A DNA stretch of 64,000 nucleotides, taken from Simiduia agarivorans SA1 = DSM 21679. Its GTDB lineage: Bacteria; Pseudomonadota; Gammaproteobacteria; Pseudomonadales; Cellvibrionaceae. A program made the position numbers and the translations under genes. Shown piece after piece: positions 47,820 through 56,476 of the stretch. How positions within the stretch are numbered: the stretch's first letter is position 1; every line of letters starts with the position of its first letter. The stretch spans positions 1,660,001 to 1,724,000 of the forward strand of contig NC_018868.3 in NCBI RefSeq assembly GCF_000305785.2, given 5' to 3'. Below the pieces are notes generated by a model that did no database searches, was not told the DNA's origin, and saw nothing but the letters and a program-made list of their open reading frames with translations.

Positions 47820-48656
47820 GTGCTACAACGAATTACCTGCATTGCCCTGTGCACGCTCCTGTGTGTGCTGTCTCAGCCAGGCGCTGCTACCGCACCCCAA
47901 CAGCCGCTGACCGTGATAGTCCCCACCCGGGATGTGTCGACGGTGGCAGACAGTGAATTTTTCTTTCCCCTGCTGAGGCTGTGTCTGGAAAAAACCGTGC
48001 CTAGCCATGGCCCTTACCAGCTCGAGTACTACCCCAGCGCCCAATCCTCCGAACGGATTATTTCCAACATGATCAAGGGCGGGCCGGTCAACACCATGTG
48101 GACATCCACCAGCAAACGCCGGGAACAGCAGCTGGATTTCGTGCCCATCTCACTGCTCGGCGCACTCAGCGATCACCGGGTATTGCTGATCCGGCTGAAC
48201 GATCAGGCCCGCTTTGACGCCATCGCCAACCTCGAACAATTACGCACGCTCAAAGCCGGCATCGGGGGGCATTGGCCCGACGCCAGATTACTGAAGAACA
48301 ACCAGATCCCCACGGTAACGTCGATCTACTATGAATCCCTATTCAAGATGCTGATTGCCGGCCGGTTTGATTACTTTCCACGCGGCCTGTTTGAGGTGAA
48401 AGACGATCTGGATTTATACAGTGAAGGCAAGCTCACCATGGAATCCGGCTTGCTGTTGCACTACCCGGCGCCGTTTTACTTTTTTGTCAGCCCCAAGCAT
48501 CCCGAGATCCGCTCCCGCATTGAAGCAGGCCTGGCGCGCGCCATGGCCGACGGCAGCTACCAGGCGCTGGTAAACCGCATGCCCGCATTCGTGTTTGGCC
48601 AACAGATCCTGAATCAATCGCGCACGGTGATTGAGTTGGTGCCGGACTACCGCTGA
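47820..48656 (+). CDS. Exported solute-binding-like protein of unknown ligand
   Basis: A 278-residue protein from a GTG start without a clear ribosome site. It has a signal peptide (CIALCTLLCVLSQPGAATA). The rest resembles two-lobed periplasmic binding proteins: PLTVIVPTRDVS at the first strand, LRTLKAGIGGHWPDARLLKNN for the second lobe, and ARAMADGSYQALVNRMP near the end, but it lacks strong family motifs. It follows the transglutaminase-like gene by 51 nt and ends in a 10-nt tail-to-tail overlap with the halogenase-family gene. Compare the orphan binding protein at 18374-19168. Confidence 0.7.
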   Translation: MLQRITCIALCTLLCVLSQPGAATAPQQPLTVIVPTRDVSTVADSEFFFPLLRLCLEKTVPSHGPYQLEYYPSAQSSERIISNMIKGGPVNTMWTSTSKRREQQLDFVPISLLGALSDHRVLLIRLNDQARFDAIANLEQLRTLKAGIGGHWPDARLLKNNQIPTVTSIYYESLFKMLIAGRFDYFPRGLFEVKDDLDLYSEGKLTMESGLLLHYPAPFYFFVSPKHPEIRSRIEAGLARAMADGSYQALVNRMPAFVFGQQILNQSRTVIELVPDYR

Positions 48657-50089
48657 GCCGCCAGCCAACGGCGATGATCGGAGAAGTGCGCGCGCGCCAG
48701 CTGTTCACATTGATGACGGGCCGAATCGCCCACGCTGTTGTCCGCACATTGCACGCGGGGAAAACGCCCGAGACCTGCCAACAACACATACCAGCTGGGG
48801 CGCATATACACACTGCCCAGCGGCCCCGCTAACAGGCTGTGAAGATCCTGACCCTGATCCCAACGCGTCAGCAATGCGCGCAAGGCTTCACTGGCGCAGC
48901 GCGTGTCGCGCGCCGCCTGCCAATAAGGTTCGTTGCGCCCGGCCAGCAGATAGTGGCCCACAATATAATCCCGCACGCCATCGAACAGCCGGTTGATATG
49001 GGCATTGAACGACGCCACCTCCCGAGCCTGAATAAATAATTCAATGGTGGATTGCACCAGCATCAGCGCGGTGGCCTCCAGCGGCTCGACAAATCCCTGC
49101 GATAAACCCACCGCCAGACAGTTCCCCTGCCAGTGCTGATGCACCCGCCCCACCGGAAATTGCAGATGCCGCACCGGATGATCAGCGCCCACCCCCGCGT
49201 GAGCGCGCAACTCGGCAGCCGCTTGGTCGGGCGCACAAAACCGGCGACTGTACACATAGCCATAGCCGGTGCGCTGCTGCAATGGAATCTGCCAGGCCCA
49301 GCCGGCGGTGAGTGCGGTTGAGCGGGTGCGCGCGGGCAAACCTGGCAAGGGCACAGAATCCTGCAACACCACGGCCGCATCATTTAACAGTGCATCGGTG
49401 TAAGGGTGAAATCCCACACCCAATCCCTGCTGCAACAACAGGCTGCGAAAGCCGGTGCAATCCAGATAAAAGTCCGCCTTGCATTCCGTGCCATCGGCCA
49501 GCGCGAGGCCGGTGATTCTCTGATCATCCGTATGGACCGCGGCTAGCTTTACCGGGCGATACCGCACGCCCCGGCCACAGGCGTGGCGACGCAGCAACGC
49601 ACTCAGCTTGCCCGCATCAAAGTGATAACCGTAGTCCACCTCGAACGGCAAAGCGTTGGCAGGCGCTGCCGCCAACCCAAGCTCGGCCACCTGTGCCGCC
49701 ACAAAATAATCCGCTGGCCGCGCATCAACCGCAGCACCCCGGCGGCGCCTATCAGCCTGATGAAAAAATGCATCGCCGGTGTTGAGATCAAGCGCGGAAA
49801 AAAACGGGTGAAAATAATCGGGTTCACTGGCAGACCAGCCATCAAACAGAATACCGGCTTTGTAAGTGGCATCGCAGGCGGGCATCCAGTCGGATTCGCA
49901 GAGCCCCAATCGGGAAAAGAACCGCTTCAGCAAAGGCGTCGAGCCTTCACCCACGCCAATGGTGGGCGTATCCGGATCTTCAATCAGGGTAATGGTGCAG
50001 GCATCGCCCCAGGCGGCCTGCAGCAAACAGGCGGCCATCCAGCCTGCCGTGCCGCCGCCCACAATGGCGAGTGAACGGGGTGGTTTCAC
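48647..50089 (-). CDS. Tryptophan-halogenase-family flavoprotein
   Basis: A 480-residue FAD-dependent protein of the Trp_halogenase family. It has GGGTAGW (11-17) for FAD and the family marker GWAWQIPLQ (near 258). The segment IGVGEGSTPLLKRFF lies where the catalytic Lys of true halogenases is found; K at that place is off by one relative to PrnA as I align it, so activity is uncertain. Relatives without known substrates are often encoded next to TonB-dependent receptors. It overlaps the RpiR gene by 4 nt, placing it in the operon with a wall endopeptidase and epimerase. Confidence 0.85.
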   Translation of the reverse strand: MKPPRSLAIVGGGTAGWMAACLLQAAWGDACTITLIEDPDTPTIGVGEGSTPLLKRFFSRLGLCESDWMPACDATYKAGILFDGWSASEPDYFHPFFSALDLNTGDAFFHQADRRRRGAAVDARPADYFVAAQVAELGLAAAPANALPFEVDYGYHFDAGKLSALLRRHACGRGVRYRPVKLAAVHTDDQRITGLALADGTECKADFYLDCTGFRSLLLQQGLGVGFHPYTDALLNDAAVVLQDSVPLPGLPARTRSTALTAGWAWQIPLQQRTGYGYVYSRRFCAPDQAAAELRAHAGVGADHPVRHLQFPVGRVHQHWQGNCLAVGLSQGFVEPLEATALMLVQSTIELFIQAREVASFNAHINRLFDGVRDYIVGHYLLAGRNEPYWQAARDTRCASEALRALLTRWDQGQDLHSLLAGPLGSVYMRPSWYVLLAGLGRFPRVQCADNSVGDSARHQCEQLARAHFSDHRRWLAAQR

Positions 50090-50865
50090 GAGTCCAGCAG
50101 CAGGCCTGCAATCAGGCTTTCCACCAAATGCATTTGCGCCGAACGGAACAACAGGCGCTGCAACACCCGCTCATCTTCCGAGGGCACCACAAACAAATTG
50201 ATGTCCGCGTGCATACTCACGGCGTTGTGGTTGTAGCGCGTGAGGCTCAACACCTGAGCGCCGCGCGCGCGTGCCGTGCGGGCCACTTCGGCCAGCGGCT
50301 CTTCTCGGCCGAAATCACAAATAATGCACAGCACATCGCGCTCTTCAATGCGCGCAGCCACCTTGCGTTGTAATTCCAGATCCTGATCGAACACCGTCCA
50401 GTAGCCCAGCTCTAACAGCTGCAGCGCCAGAAAACGCGCGACGGACACAGACCCTGAACAGGCGGCAATCTGAATGCAGCGGGCGCCGCGCACCGCCTCC
50501 ACTGCGCGCTGCAGCTCGGCGATATCGTTGATGCGCACGGTGTTTTCCAGCGCTTCCAGTTTTTTCTGGCCGAGTGCTGAGAGCGCGGTGCCGGGATTGG
50601 TGAGCAGGCTCACCTCGCCGCCTTCCGGGCGCGTTTCCTGGGCATAGGTTTCATACACCGCCAGCTTCAGGCTGGGGTAACCCTTGTAACCCATTTTCTG
50701 GGAAAACTTCACCACGCTGGATTGCGACACACCCACGGCATCGGCCAGCTGTTGCGAGGAGTAGTCGCGCAACAGCTGGGTATTTTCCAGAATAAAATCC
50801 GCCAGCTTGCGTTCGTTAACCGATAACTCATCGCGCATGGCCCGCATTTTTAACAGGCAACTCAT
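50086..50865 (-). CDS. RpiR-family regulator, second copy
   Basis: A 259-residue protein with the HTH_6 domain (MRAMRDELSVNERKLADFILENTQLLRDYSSQQLADAVGVSQSSVVKFSQKMGYKGYPSLK) at about 7-70, very like the regulator at 22990. The SIS domain (about 110-230) is more diverged (CIQIAACSGSVSVARFLALQLLELG, CIICDFGREEPLAEVARTA). AAGGA precedes the ATG. It lies inside the epimerase-halogenase operon and may autoregulate it by way of the GAATAA boxes upstream of 53355. The ligand is probably an amino-sugar phosphate. Confidence 0.9.
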   Translation of the reverse strand: MSCLLKMRAMRDELSVNERKLADFILENTQLLRDYSSQQLADAVGVSQSSVVKFSQKMGYKGYPSLKLAVYETYAQETRPEGGEVSLLTNPGTALSALGQKKLEALENTVRINDIAELQRAVEAVRGARCIQIAACSGSVSVARFLALQLLELGYWTVFDQDLELQRKVAARIEERDVLCIICDFGREEPLAEVARTARARGAQVLSLTRYNHNAVSMHADINLFVVPSEDERVLQRLLFRSAQMHLVESLIAGLLLDS

Positions 50866-50877
50866 GGCATTGTGTCC

Positions 50878-51972
50878 TTAATCCAGCAGTTGCAGGCCGT
50901 CGATGCGTTCAATGCCGAGGCCAGGCGTCTGGTTGAGAATAATATCGGCGTCTTTGTAGCTGACACCGCCAATCACCGGATCATATTGGCACAGGGAGGG
51001 TACGTCCAGATCCACTTTGGTGACCACGCCCGATTTGGCCGCCGCCACGTGTGCCGCTGCCGACACCCCGATACTGGTTTCCAGCATGCAGCCCATCATG
51101 CATTCCACGTCGTACACGCCGGCAATATCGGCAATGCGGATGGCGTTGGCGATGCCGCCGGTTTTCATCAGTTTGATGTTGATGATATCGGCCGCGCGTT
51201 GGCGGATCAGATCGATCACTTCGATGGGGCCGAAGGTGCTTTCATCGGCCATGATCGGCGTGTGCACCCGCTCGGTGATGTAGCGCATACCTTCCAGATC
51301 GTGTGCGCGCACCGGTTGCTCCACCAGTTCCAGTACCACGCCGGCATCTTCCAGCGCGCGGATCGCGTGCACCGCCTGCTTGGGCGTCCAGCCCTGATTG
51401 GCGTCCAAACGCAACAGTGCACGGCCTTCGACCGCGGCATAGATCGCTTTGATGCGCTCCATGTCCAGGCGGATATCTTTGCCCACTTTGACTTTGAGGA
51501 TTTCAAACCCGCGCTCTACCGCACGCTGGGCGTCGGCCACCATCTTGTCGATGTAATCCACACTGATGGTGATATCGGTGGTCATGCTGTTCTCCCCACC
51601 GCCCAGAATTTTGTACAAAGGCGCATCAAAGGATTGGGCAAACAAATCGTACAAGGCAATTTCCACCGCCGCCTTGGCGCTGTAATTTTTCACCATGGCC
51701 GACTGGATAATCTGGGTGAGCTGGTTCAGTTCGCCAACATCGCGGCCGATCAGCAACGGTTTGAACACGGTATTGATCGCCTCGATCACCGAGCCGTGGG
51801 TATCGCCGGTAATGGCGGCGGTGGCCGGCGCGTTGCCGTAGCCCACGCGGCCACAATCGGTTTCCATGAGTACGATTACGTCTTCAACGCAATCCACCGT
51901 GCGGATGGCCGTTTTGAACGGCGTAATCAACGGCACCTTGAGCTTGCCGAGCCGGATATTGGTAATTTTCAT
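50878..51972 (-). CDS. L-Ala-D/L-Glu epimerase (enolase superfamily)
   Basis: A 364-residue enzyme; I choose the ATG at 51972 (GAGAG upstream) over the TTG one codon earlier. The muconate-cycloisomerase-subgroup residues are all present: catalytic KVK (K160, K162), metal ligands D190 (LRLDANQ), E218 (ELVEQP) and D243 (MADES), and second catalytic Lys K267 (INIKLMKTGG). It converts L-Ala-D-Glu from murein peptides to L-Ala-L-Glu, which normal peptidases can cleave. The neighbouring endopeptidase gene 9 nt upstream would release exactly this dipeptide, like ykfB-ykfC of Bacillus. Confidence 0.92.
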   Translation of the reverse strand: MKITNIRLGKLKVPLITPFKTAIRTVDCVEDVIVLMETDCGRVGYGNAPATAAITGDTHGSVIEAINTVFKPLLIGRDVGELNQLTQIIQSAMVKNYSAKAAVEIALYDLFAQSFDAPLYKILGGGENSMTTDITISVDYIDKMVADAQRAVERGFEILKVKVGKDIRLDMERIKAIYAAVEGRALLRLDANQGWTPKQAVHAIRALEDAGVVLELVEQPVRAHDLEGMRYITERVHTPIMADESTFGPIEVIDLIRQRAADIINIKLMKTGGIANAIRIADIAGVYDVECMMGCMLETSIGVSAAAHVAAAKSGVVTKVDLDVPSLCQYDPVIGGVSYKDADIILNQTPGLGIERIDGLQLLD

Positions 51973-51981
51973 CAATTGCTC

Positions 51982-53355
51982 TCACTCACTTATGGTTTTG
52001 ATCGCATAGATTGCGTCAATAAAATCCTGTTGTTCATTCAACCGCAGCGGCTTCAACGGCGTCACCGACACACCCGACAAGGTGCCGGTGTACAGTGACT
52101 GCTCACCCGCTGCGTTACCGGTGAAATAACTCAAGCCGGTGACATCGTGGATCACGTAGGGCTCACCTTTCACCTCACCGATGTACAACATCACATGGCC
52201 GGGGATATAAATCAGATCGCCAATGCGCAACTGTGCAATGGCGGCCAGCTTTTCATCGCGACTGCGGCCATCCAACCACACGCCGGGTGCGAATTTACTG
52301 CGCCCCTGCTGGCCCGAATTGCGCGGCATCAACAAGCCCATACTGCGATACACCTCGCCCACAAAGCCGGTGCAATCGCGGCCGTAATAATCGTGCCCCC
52401 AGCCGTAACGCTCACCCAGAAATTTGAAACTCTGGCGCAGGATGTTGGCTTCCGTTAACGGCAGCGCGCCCGCCTGTACATCCTGCGAACGCGCGATCAG
52501 CGTGGGCACCAGCGCCAGGCTGCCATCGGCATTGCGCACAGGCAGTTGCACAATGTGGCTGGCATACGGGTTCTGGCCATTGACCGAATGCCCCACTTCG
52601 GCTGCGCGCAAACGCGGCAAGCTCACGCCCATGTCCAACAGCACGCGCGAACTGCGCGGCTCTTCCGGGTTGAAGTTGGTGTGCACCTGCGCGCCGGTAA
52701 TCATCAAACGATCAGGCGCATTCACAAATGCCGCCACCTGTTCGCGACTGGCTTCGGCCACGGCAGATTTACGAATCCAGGCGGCGTAGTGATAGTGGCG
52801 CACAAACCACCAGTGACCGTCGGCGCTTTCATGCAACAGCGCTACCGCCTCGCCAGGGAACACACCGGATTCCTGAAACCGGTCCAGGTCCCAATCGCCT
52901 GCGGCTTTATAAATTTTTTCATCGGTGGGAAAGCTGCGCAGCGCCGCGCGGGTTACCACCAGACCAAAACGCACCGGTATCTTTGCCGGCAGTTGCTCCG
53001 CGCGCGCCGCCGATTGCCAGCGGGCCCAATCTGCCTCAGTGACCGCTTCGCCGGTGCGGAAAAAACGGGGGCTGCCGGCTTTGCTGCTGACGCCAGACAA
53101 CCACCTGGCCAATTGCGTGCCCGACAGCGCATCACCGAGCGCTAACGGGTCCATCAGGTAAGGGTCGTCCGCCAGATTACGGGCATTCCACTGCGCCAGC
53201 CGCGCCGGACTCAGGCGCACACCGTCGGATGCCCCCGCCAGCCAATAGGCCGGCGCCAGCATGGACTCCTCCACACCTGGCACGTCGGTACTGAATGATT
53301 GCGCCACGGACCCGCAGGCCCAGGCCAGCAGCCATGCTGCCAACAGGGTTCTCAT
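51982..53355 (-). CDS. NlpC/P60 gamma-D-glutamyl-L-diamino acid endopeptidase (YkfC-like)
   Basis: A 457-residue exported protein (signal peptide MRTLLAAWLLAWACGSVAQS). SH3b-like domains cover about 125-270 (VVTRAALRSFPTDE, HWWFVRHYHYAAWIRKSAVAE). The C-terminal NlpC/P60 domain has the triad C328 (GRDCTGFV), H387 (PGHVMLYIG) and H403 (VIHDVTG). It resembles dipeptidyl-peptidase VI, which cuts L-Ala-D-Glu from DAP in free peptides. It is first in the operon with the epimerase, with GAATAA boxes upstream. Confidence 0.92.
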   Translation of the reverse strand: MRTLLAAWLLAWACGSVAQSFSTDVPGVEESMLAPAYWLAGASDGVRLSPARLAQWNARNLADDPYLMDPLALGDALSGTQLARWLSGVSSKAGSPRFFRTGEAVTEADWARWQSAARAEQLPAKIPVRFGLVVTRAALRSFPTDEKIYKAAGDWDLDRFQESGVFPGEAVALLHESADGHWWFVRHYHYAAWIRKSAVAEASREQVAAFVNAPDRLMITGAQVHTNFNPEEPRSSRVLLDMGVSLPRLRAAEVGHSVNGQNPYASHIVQLPVRNADGSLALVPTLIARSQDVQAGALPLTEANILRQSFKFLGERYGWGHDYYGRDCTGFVGEVYRSMGLLMPRNSGQQGRSKFAPGVWLDGRSRDEKLAAIAQLRIGDLIYIPGHVMLYIGEVKGEPYVIHDVTGLSYFTGNAAGEQSLYTGTLSGVSVTPLKPLRLNEQQDFIDAIYAIKTISE

Positions 53356-53422
53356 AATGTCGCCTTTAATAAATCACCCGCAGGCTCTGGCATTGGACAG
53401 CCTGTGCGGGAACATACAGCAA

Positions 53423-53467
53423 GAATACATTATTCATAGCACCACAACAACGAAGAATAATTACTTC
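53423..53467. promoter_or_regulatory. Two GAATAA-type boxes upstream of the endopeptidase operon
   Basis: GAATACATTATTC (53423-53435) is nearly a perfect match to GAATAA-W-TTATTC, and GAATAATTACTTC (53455-53467) is a weaker second. They lie 68-112 nt upstream of the endopeptidase start in an AT-rich strip. Confidence 0.55.
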
Positions 53468-53500
53468 AATGGAAATTTTGGTGGTTAGGCGCATCTTGTT

Positions 53501-53591
53501 GGAGCGCGGGGCGGCCATCCGCTTCCCAGCCGCGAAGGGTTTGGCACCTGGTCCATTCGCGGCTGGGACGCGGATGGCCGCCCCGCGCTCC
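53501..53591. repeat. Large REP-like palindrome
   Basis: Two 36-bp arms (53501-53536 and 53556-53591) with one mismatch, beginning GGAGCGCGGGGCGGCC and ending in CGCGAA. A third, degenerate arm follows at about 53596-53625. The design (TTGGAGCG outer end, CGCGAA inner end) matches the element at 22905. Confidence 0.88.
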
Positions 53592-53625
53592 CACAGGGAA
53601 GCGGATGCCCGCCCCGCGCCCCAAC

Positions 53626-53649
53626 AAAAAAAGCCGGCACAACGCCGGC
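53626..53649 (-). terminator. Rho-independent terminator of the receptor gene
   Basis: On the minus strand GCCGGC-GTTGT-GCCGGC is followed by seven T, about 64 nt after the stop of the receptor at 53713. Confidence 0.88.
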
Positions 53650-53712
53650 ATCAGAAGGGCCACTGGAGAGGAGGAACAGAAGCCAAAAAAGGCCCCGAAG
53701 GGCCGAGGGAAA

Positions 53713-56346
53713 TCAGAACTTGTAGTTGGCACCCAGGAAGAAGCGGCGGCCGTTTTCCCACTCACTGCCCTGCAAAGTAGGACCATCGGTAAGTTCAAAC
53801 ACATCGCTCACGGTTTCATTGGTGAGGTTCAATGCTTCCGCCCGCAGGGTGAGGTTTTCGGTCACGTAGTAGCTGAACTGCGCATCCAGTGAAGACTGCT
53901 TGTCGCGGTACAGCTTGCCTACACCAGTCTGGGCACTGAAGTATTCAGACCGGTAGTTGTAAGCCAGGCGCGCGCTCAGCAGATTGTTTTCAAAGAACGC
54001 GCTCAGGTTCGCCATGTGCTTGCTGTTACCCGGCAGCGTGGCGGTGGTGCCATCCACCAGCGTGGCATCACCCACGTCGGTGAAGGTGTAGTTCGCCACC
54101 GCACCAAAGCCGTTATCGAAGGTGTATTGCAGCTGGGTTTCCACACCCGAGAGGCTCACTTCAGGCCCGTTCTGCGGCCGCGACATGGACGGGATGTTGA
54201 TCACGCCATCGGGCGTTACCACATTTTCCTCGCGGATTTCGGTAAAGATGTAATCGGAAATGTCCTTGCGGAACAGGGTGGCTGCGGCCACCGCACCTTC
54301 AGCAAAGTACCACTCCATACCCAGGTCATACTGGTTGGCGCGGTAGGGTTCCAGGTTGGGGTTACCGCCGCTGCCGCGACCGGATTCCGGCGTGACCGAG
54401 ACTGACGACGTCAGCTGGCTGGGGCTCGGGCGGGCAATCACTTTTGCCGCCGCGGCACGCAGCACCATGCTGTCGTTAATGTCCCAGGCCAGGTTCAGGC
54501 TCGGCAATGTATCGGCGTAGTTGGCTTTCACCACATCGTAGACGTAATCGCCTTCGGCACTGGAAAAACTCCAGGCGCCGGAATCGGTGTCGGTGGTGAC
54601 ATAACGCAAACCCACGTTACCGCGAATACCGGAGTCTTCGTGGGCGAAGTTGGCCTGCACATAAGCCGCATTCACTTTTTCCGAAATATCAAAAATGCTC
54701 GGGTACCACACCTGGTTACGTTTGGCACAGGTGGCGGTTACACCGTCCGCGCAATCAGGCAATGCGCCAAAGTAGGCATTGAGCTTGGCACGGTCCGGAT
54801 CAAAATAGGCGGACGGGCCAAAACCGGTTTCGCTGTGCAAACCAGAGACCACCGCCCCGCTCCAGAAATCAGCCGCATCGCCAAAACCATCGGGCGCCAT
54901 GTTGGCCGCGGTGGTGCGCAAGCGGTCCTGAGTGATTTCACGGTCGCGCAGTTTGATACCCACTTCAATTTCGTTAACAGGACCAAATTCCACATCAAAT
55001 TGCGCATCGGCCTGGGCGTAGTTTTCCGCGTCGGTCATCACAATGCGCGATTCGAAATAACCGTTCAGAATCAACTCGTCGGCGGGGTTGGTAATCCAGT
55101 CGCTGTTGTCAAAGCTGGCGCTCGGGCGGCCGGCGTTGGTGTAAGTCCAGGACACGCGGTCGTCGTTCGGGCGGTTGAAGAATTCGTAGAAGTCGTCGTT
55201 GGCTTTGCCTTCAGAAGTGGTACGACCCACCTGGCCGTGCAGGCGGATGCCATCCATGTCGTAGTTCAGGTCCAGGTCCACCACATCGGTGTCCATGCTG
55301 GAGCCATCGCGATAAATCACATCGTAGGCCACATGTGCCGGCGCCAGGCTGCCGTCGATCTCGGACGAGGTCACCACACCGTTGGCATCCACCTGGGTGT
55401 TGGTGCCGCCATCGCGCACCGCGTTGCGGGCCAGTGGCAGGAAGTTCTGGTTCATGTTGCTGGCACCCAGTTCAGAGGCCAGGTAATGCAGGGTGGCATC
55501 AAACGCTTCGGTGGGCTTGTACTGCACCGCCAGATCCACGCCGCGGCGCTCGCGCTGCTGCTGGAACAGGGCGGAACCCAGACCCCAGGGTACATAAACC
55601 GATTCACCGGTGTCTTGTGCCGTAGTGGGCACATAGTTGGCCAGCACTTCGGAACCGTGGCGCTCGACGGTGCGGTCCTGGTACACCAGTGAACCCAGCA
55701 CGCCAATGGTGCTGTCGTCATTTTTCCAGGAATAGAATGCCGAGGCGGAAGGATCCCACTCGCCCGGCAGCTCGCTGTATTGGGTTTCCAGGCTCAGGGA
55801 CGCGGTGCCCGATTCCAGGTCCAGCGGCTTGCGCGTGCGCAGGATAATGGTGCCGCCGAGCGAGCCTTCGTCGATGCGCGCTTCGGGTGACTTATATACC
55901 TCGGCACTGGCAATCAGGTCTGACGGCAGCATGGCGTAGTTAAAACCGCGCGACAGGGCCGACAGCACCTTCCACTCGGAGGTGGCCACGGTCTGGCCGT
56001 TCAGCAGGGTGATGTTCTGGGAACTGTCGGTACCGCGAATGGACACCCGCTCGCCTTCACCAAAATCGCGCGAAACCGACAGACCCGGAATGCGCTGCAG
56101 CGCCTCGGCCACGTTTTTGTCCGGGAACTTGCCAATGTCTTCCGCGGTAATGGCATCTACCACCGCGCCGGCAAAGCGCTTCATGTTCACGTTCTGTTCC
56201 AGGCTGGCGCGGATACCCACCACCTGCACTTCTTCGATGGCCTGCGCCTCGTCATTGGCCAGCACCTGTGGCGCCGACGCCAGTACACCCAGACCCAGCA
56301 GGGTGCGGTTGGCCAAGCGGATGGCCTGCTGCAGCGTATTGTTCAT
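53713..56346 (-). CDS. TonB-dependent receptor, Xanthomonas/Caulobacter type
   Basis: An 877-residue protein with a signal peptide ending near residue 30 (APQVLA). A TonB-box-like EEVQVVGIRASLEQNVNMKRFAGAVVDAITAEDIGKFPDKNVAEALQRIPG follows, typical of the TonB-Xanth-Caul group, with plug motifs VSIRGTDSSQNITLLNGQTVA. The barrel ends in FFLGANYKF. Members of this group import oligosaccharides and other large nutrients. It faces an AmiD-like amidase gene across a region with a GAATAA palindrome and a LacI-type palindrome, so amino-sugar or muropeptide uptake is a reasonable proposal. Confidence 0.93.
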   Translation of the reverse strand: MNNTLQQAIRLANRTLLGLGVLASAPQVLANDEAQAIEEVQVVGIRASLEQNVNMKRFAGAVVDAITAEDIGKFPDKNVAEALQRIPGLSVSRDFGEGERVSIRGTDSSQNITLLNGQTVATSEWKVLSALSRGFNYAMLPSDLIASAEVYKSPEARIDEGSLGGTIILRTRKPLDLESGTASLSLETQYSELPGEWDPSASAFYSWKNDDSTIGVLGSLVYQDRTVERHGSEVLANYVPTTAQDTGESVYVPWGLGSALFQQQRERRGVDLAVQYKPTEAFDATLHYLASELGASNMNQNFLPLARNAVRDGGTNTQVDANGVVTSSEIDGSLAPAHVAYDVIYRDGSSMDTDVVDLDLNYDMDGIRLHGQVGRTTSEGKANDDFYEFFNRPNDDRVSWTYTNAGRPSASFDNSDWITNPADELILNGYFESRIVMTDAENYAQADAQFDVEFGPVNEIEVGIKLRDREITQDRLRTTAANMAPDGFGDAADFWSGAVVSGLHSETGFGPSAYFDPDRAKLNAYFGALPDCADGVTATCAKRNQVWYPSIFDISEKVNAAYVQANFAHEDSGIRGNVGLRYVTTDTDSGAWSFSSAEGDYVYDVVKANYADTLPSLNLAWDINDSMVLRAAAAKVIARPSPSQLTSSVSVTPESGRGSGGNPNLEPYRANQYDLGMEWYFAEGAVAAATLFRKDISDYIFTEIREENVVTPDGVINIPSMSRPQNGPEVSLSGVETQLQYTFDNGFGAVANYTFTDVGDATLVDGTTATLPGNSKHMANLSAFFENNLLSARLAYNYRSEYFSAQTGVGKLYRDKQSSLDAQFSYYVTENLTLRAEALNLTNETVSDVFELTDGPTLQGSEWENGRRFFLGANYKF

Positions 56347-56379
56347 TTCTCGGTCCCGTTTGTTGTTATAGGGGGCAGC

Positions 56380-56395
56380 TGGACAACGTTGTCCA
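56380..56395. promoter_or_regulatory. LacI-type operator candidate
   Basis: TGGACAACGTTGTCCA is a perfect 16-bp palindrome with the central CG of LacI-family sites and resembles known NagR-type operators (GACAACGTTGTC core). It is 34 nt upstream of the receptor start. No LacI-family gene is in the window. Confidence 0.6.
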
Positions 56396-56400
56396 ACTGG

Positions 56401-56417
56401 ACGAATAAATTATTCGT
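56401..56417. promoter_or_regulatory. Perfect GAATAA-type palindrome
   Basis: ACGAATAAATTATTCGT is a perfect 17-bp palindrome around a central base and the best copy of the GAATAA-W-TTATTC motif. A second, shorter palindrome AAGAATTATTCTT lies at 56434-56446. Both are between the divergent receptor and amidase genes. Confidence 0.65.
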
Positions 56418-56476
56418 TGAATTTCACCTTGTCAAGAATTATTCTTTAAGTGGATTGCTAAAAGGAATTTTTTATT

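Noticed and set aside
50872..52098. 408-codon plus-strand frame opposite the epimerase gene
   Set aside because: His/Gly/Asp-rich translation typical of antisense frames; the epimerase on the other strand has all catalytic residues.
54640..55692. 350-codon plus-strand frame opposite the receptor gene
   Set aside because: Antisense shadow; no motifs, while the opposite strand is a clear TonB-dependent receptor.
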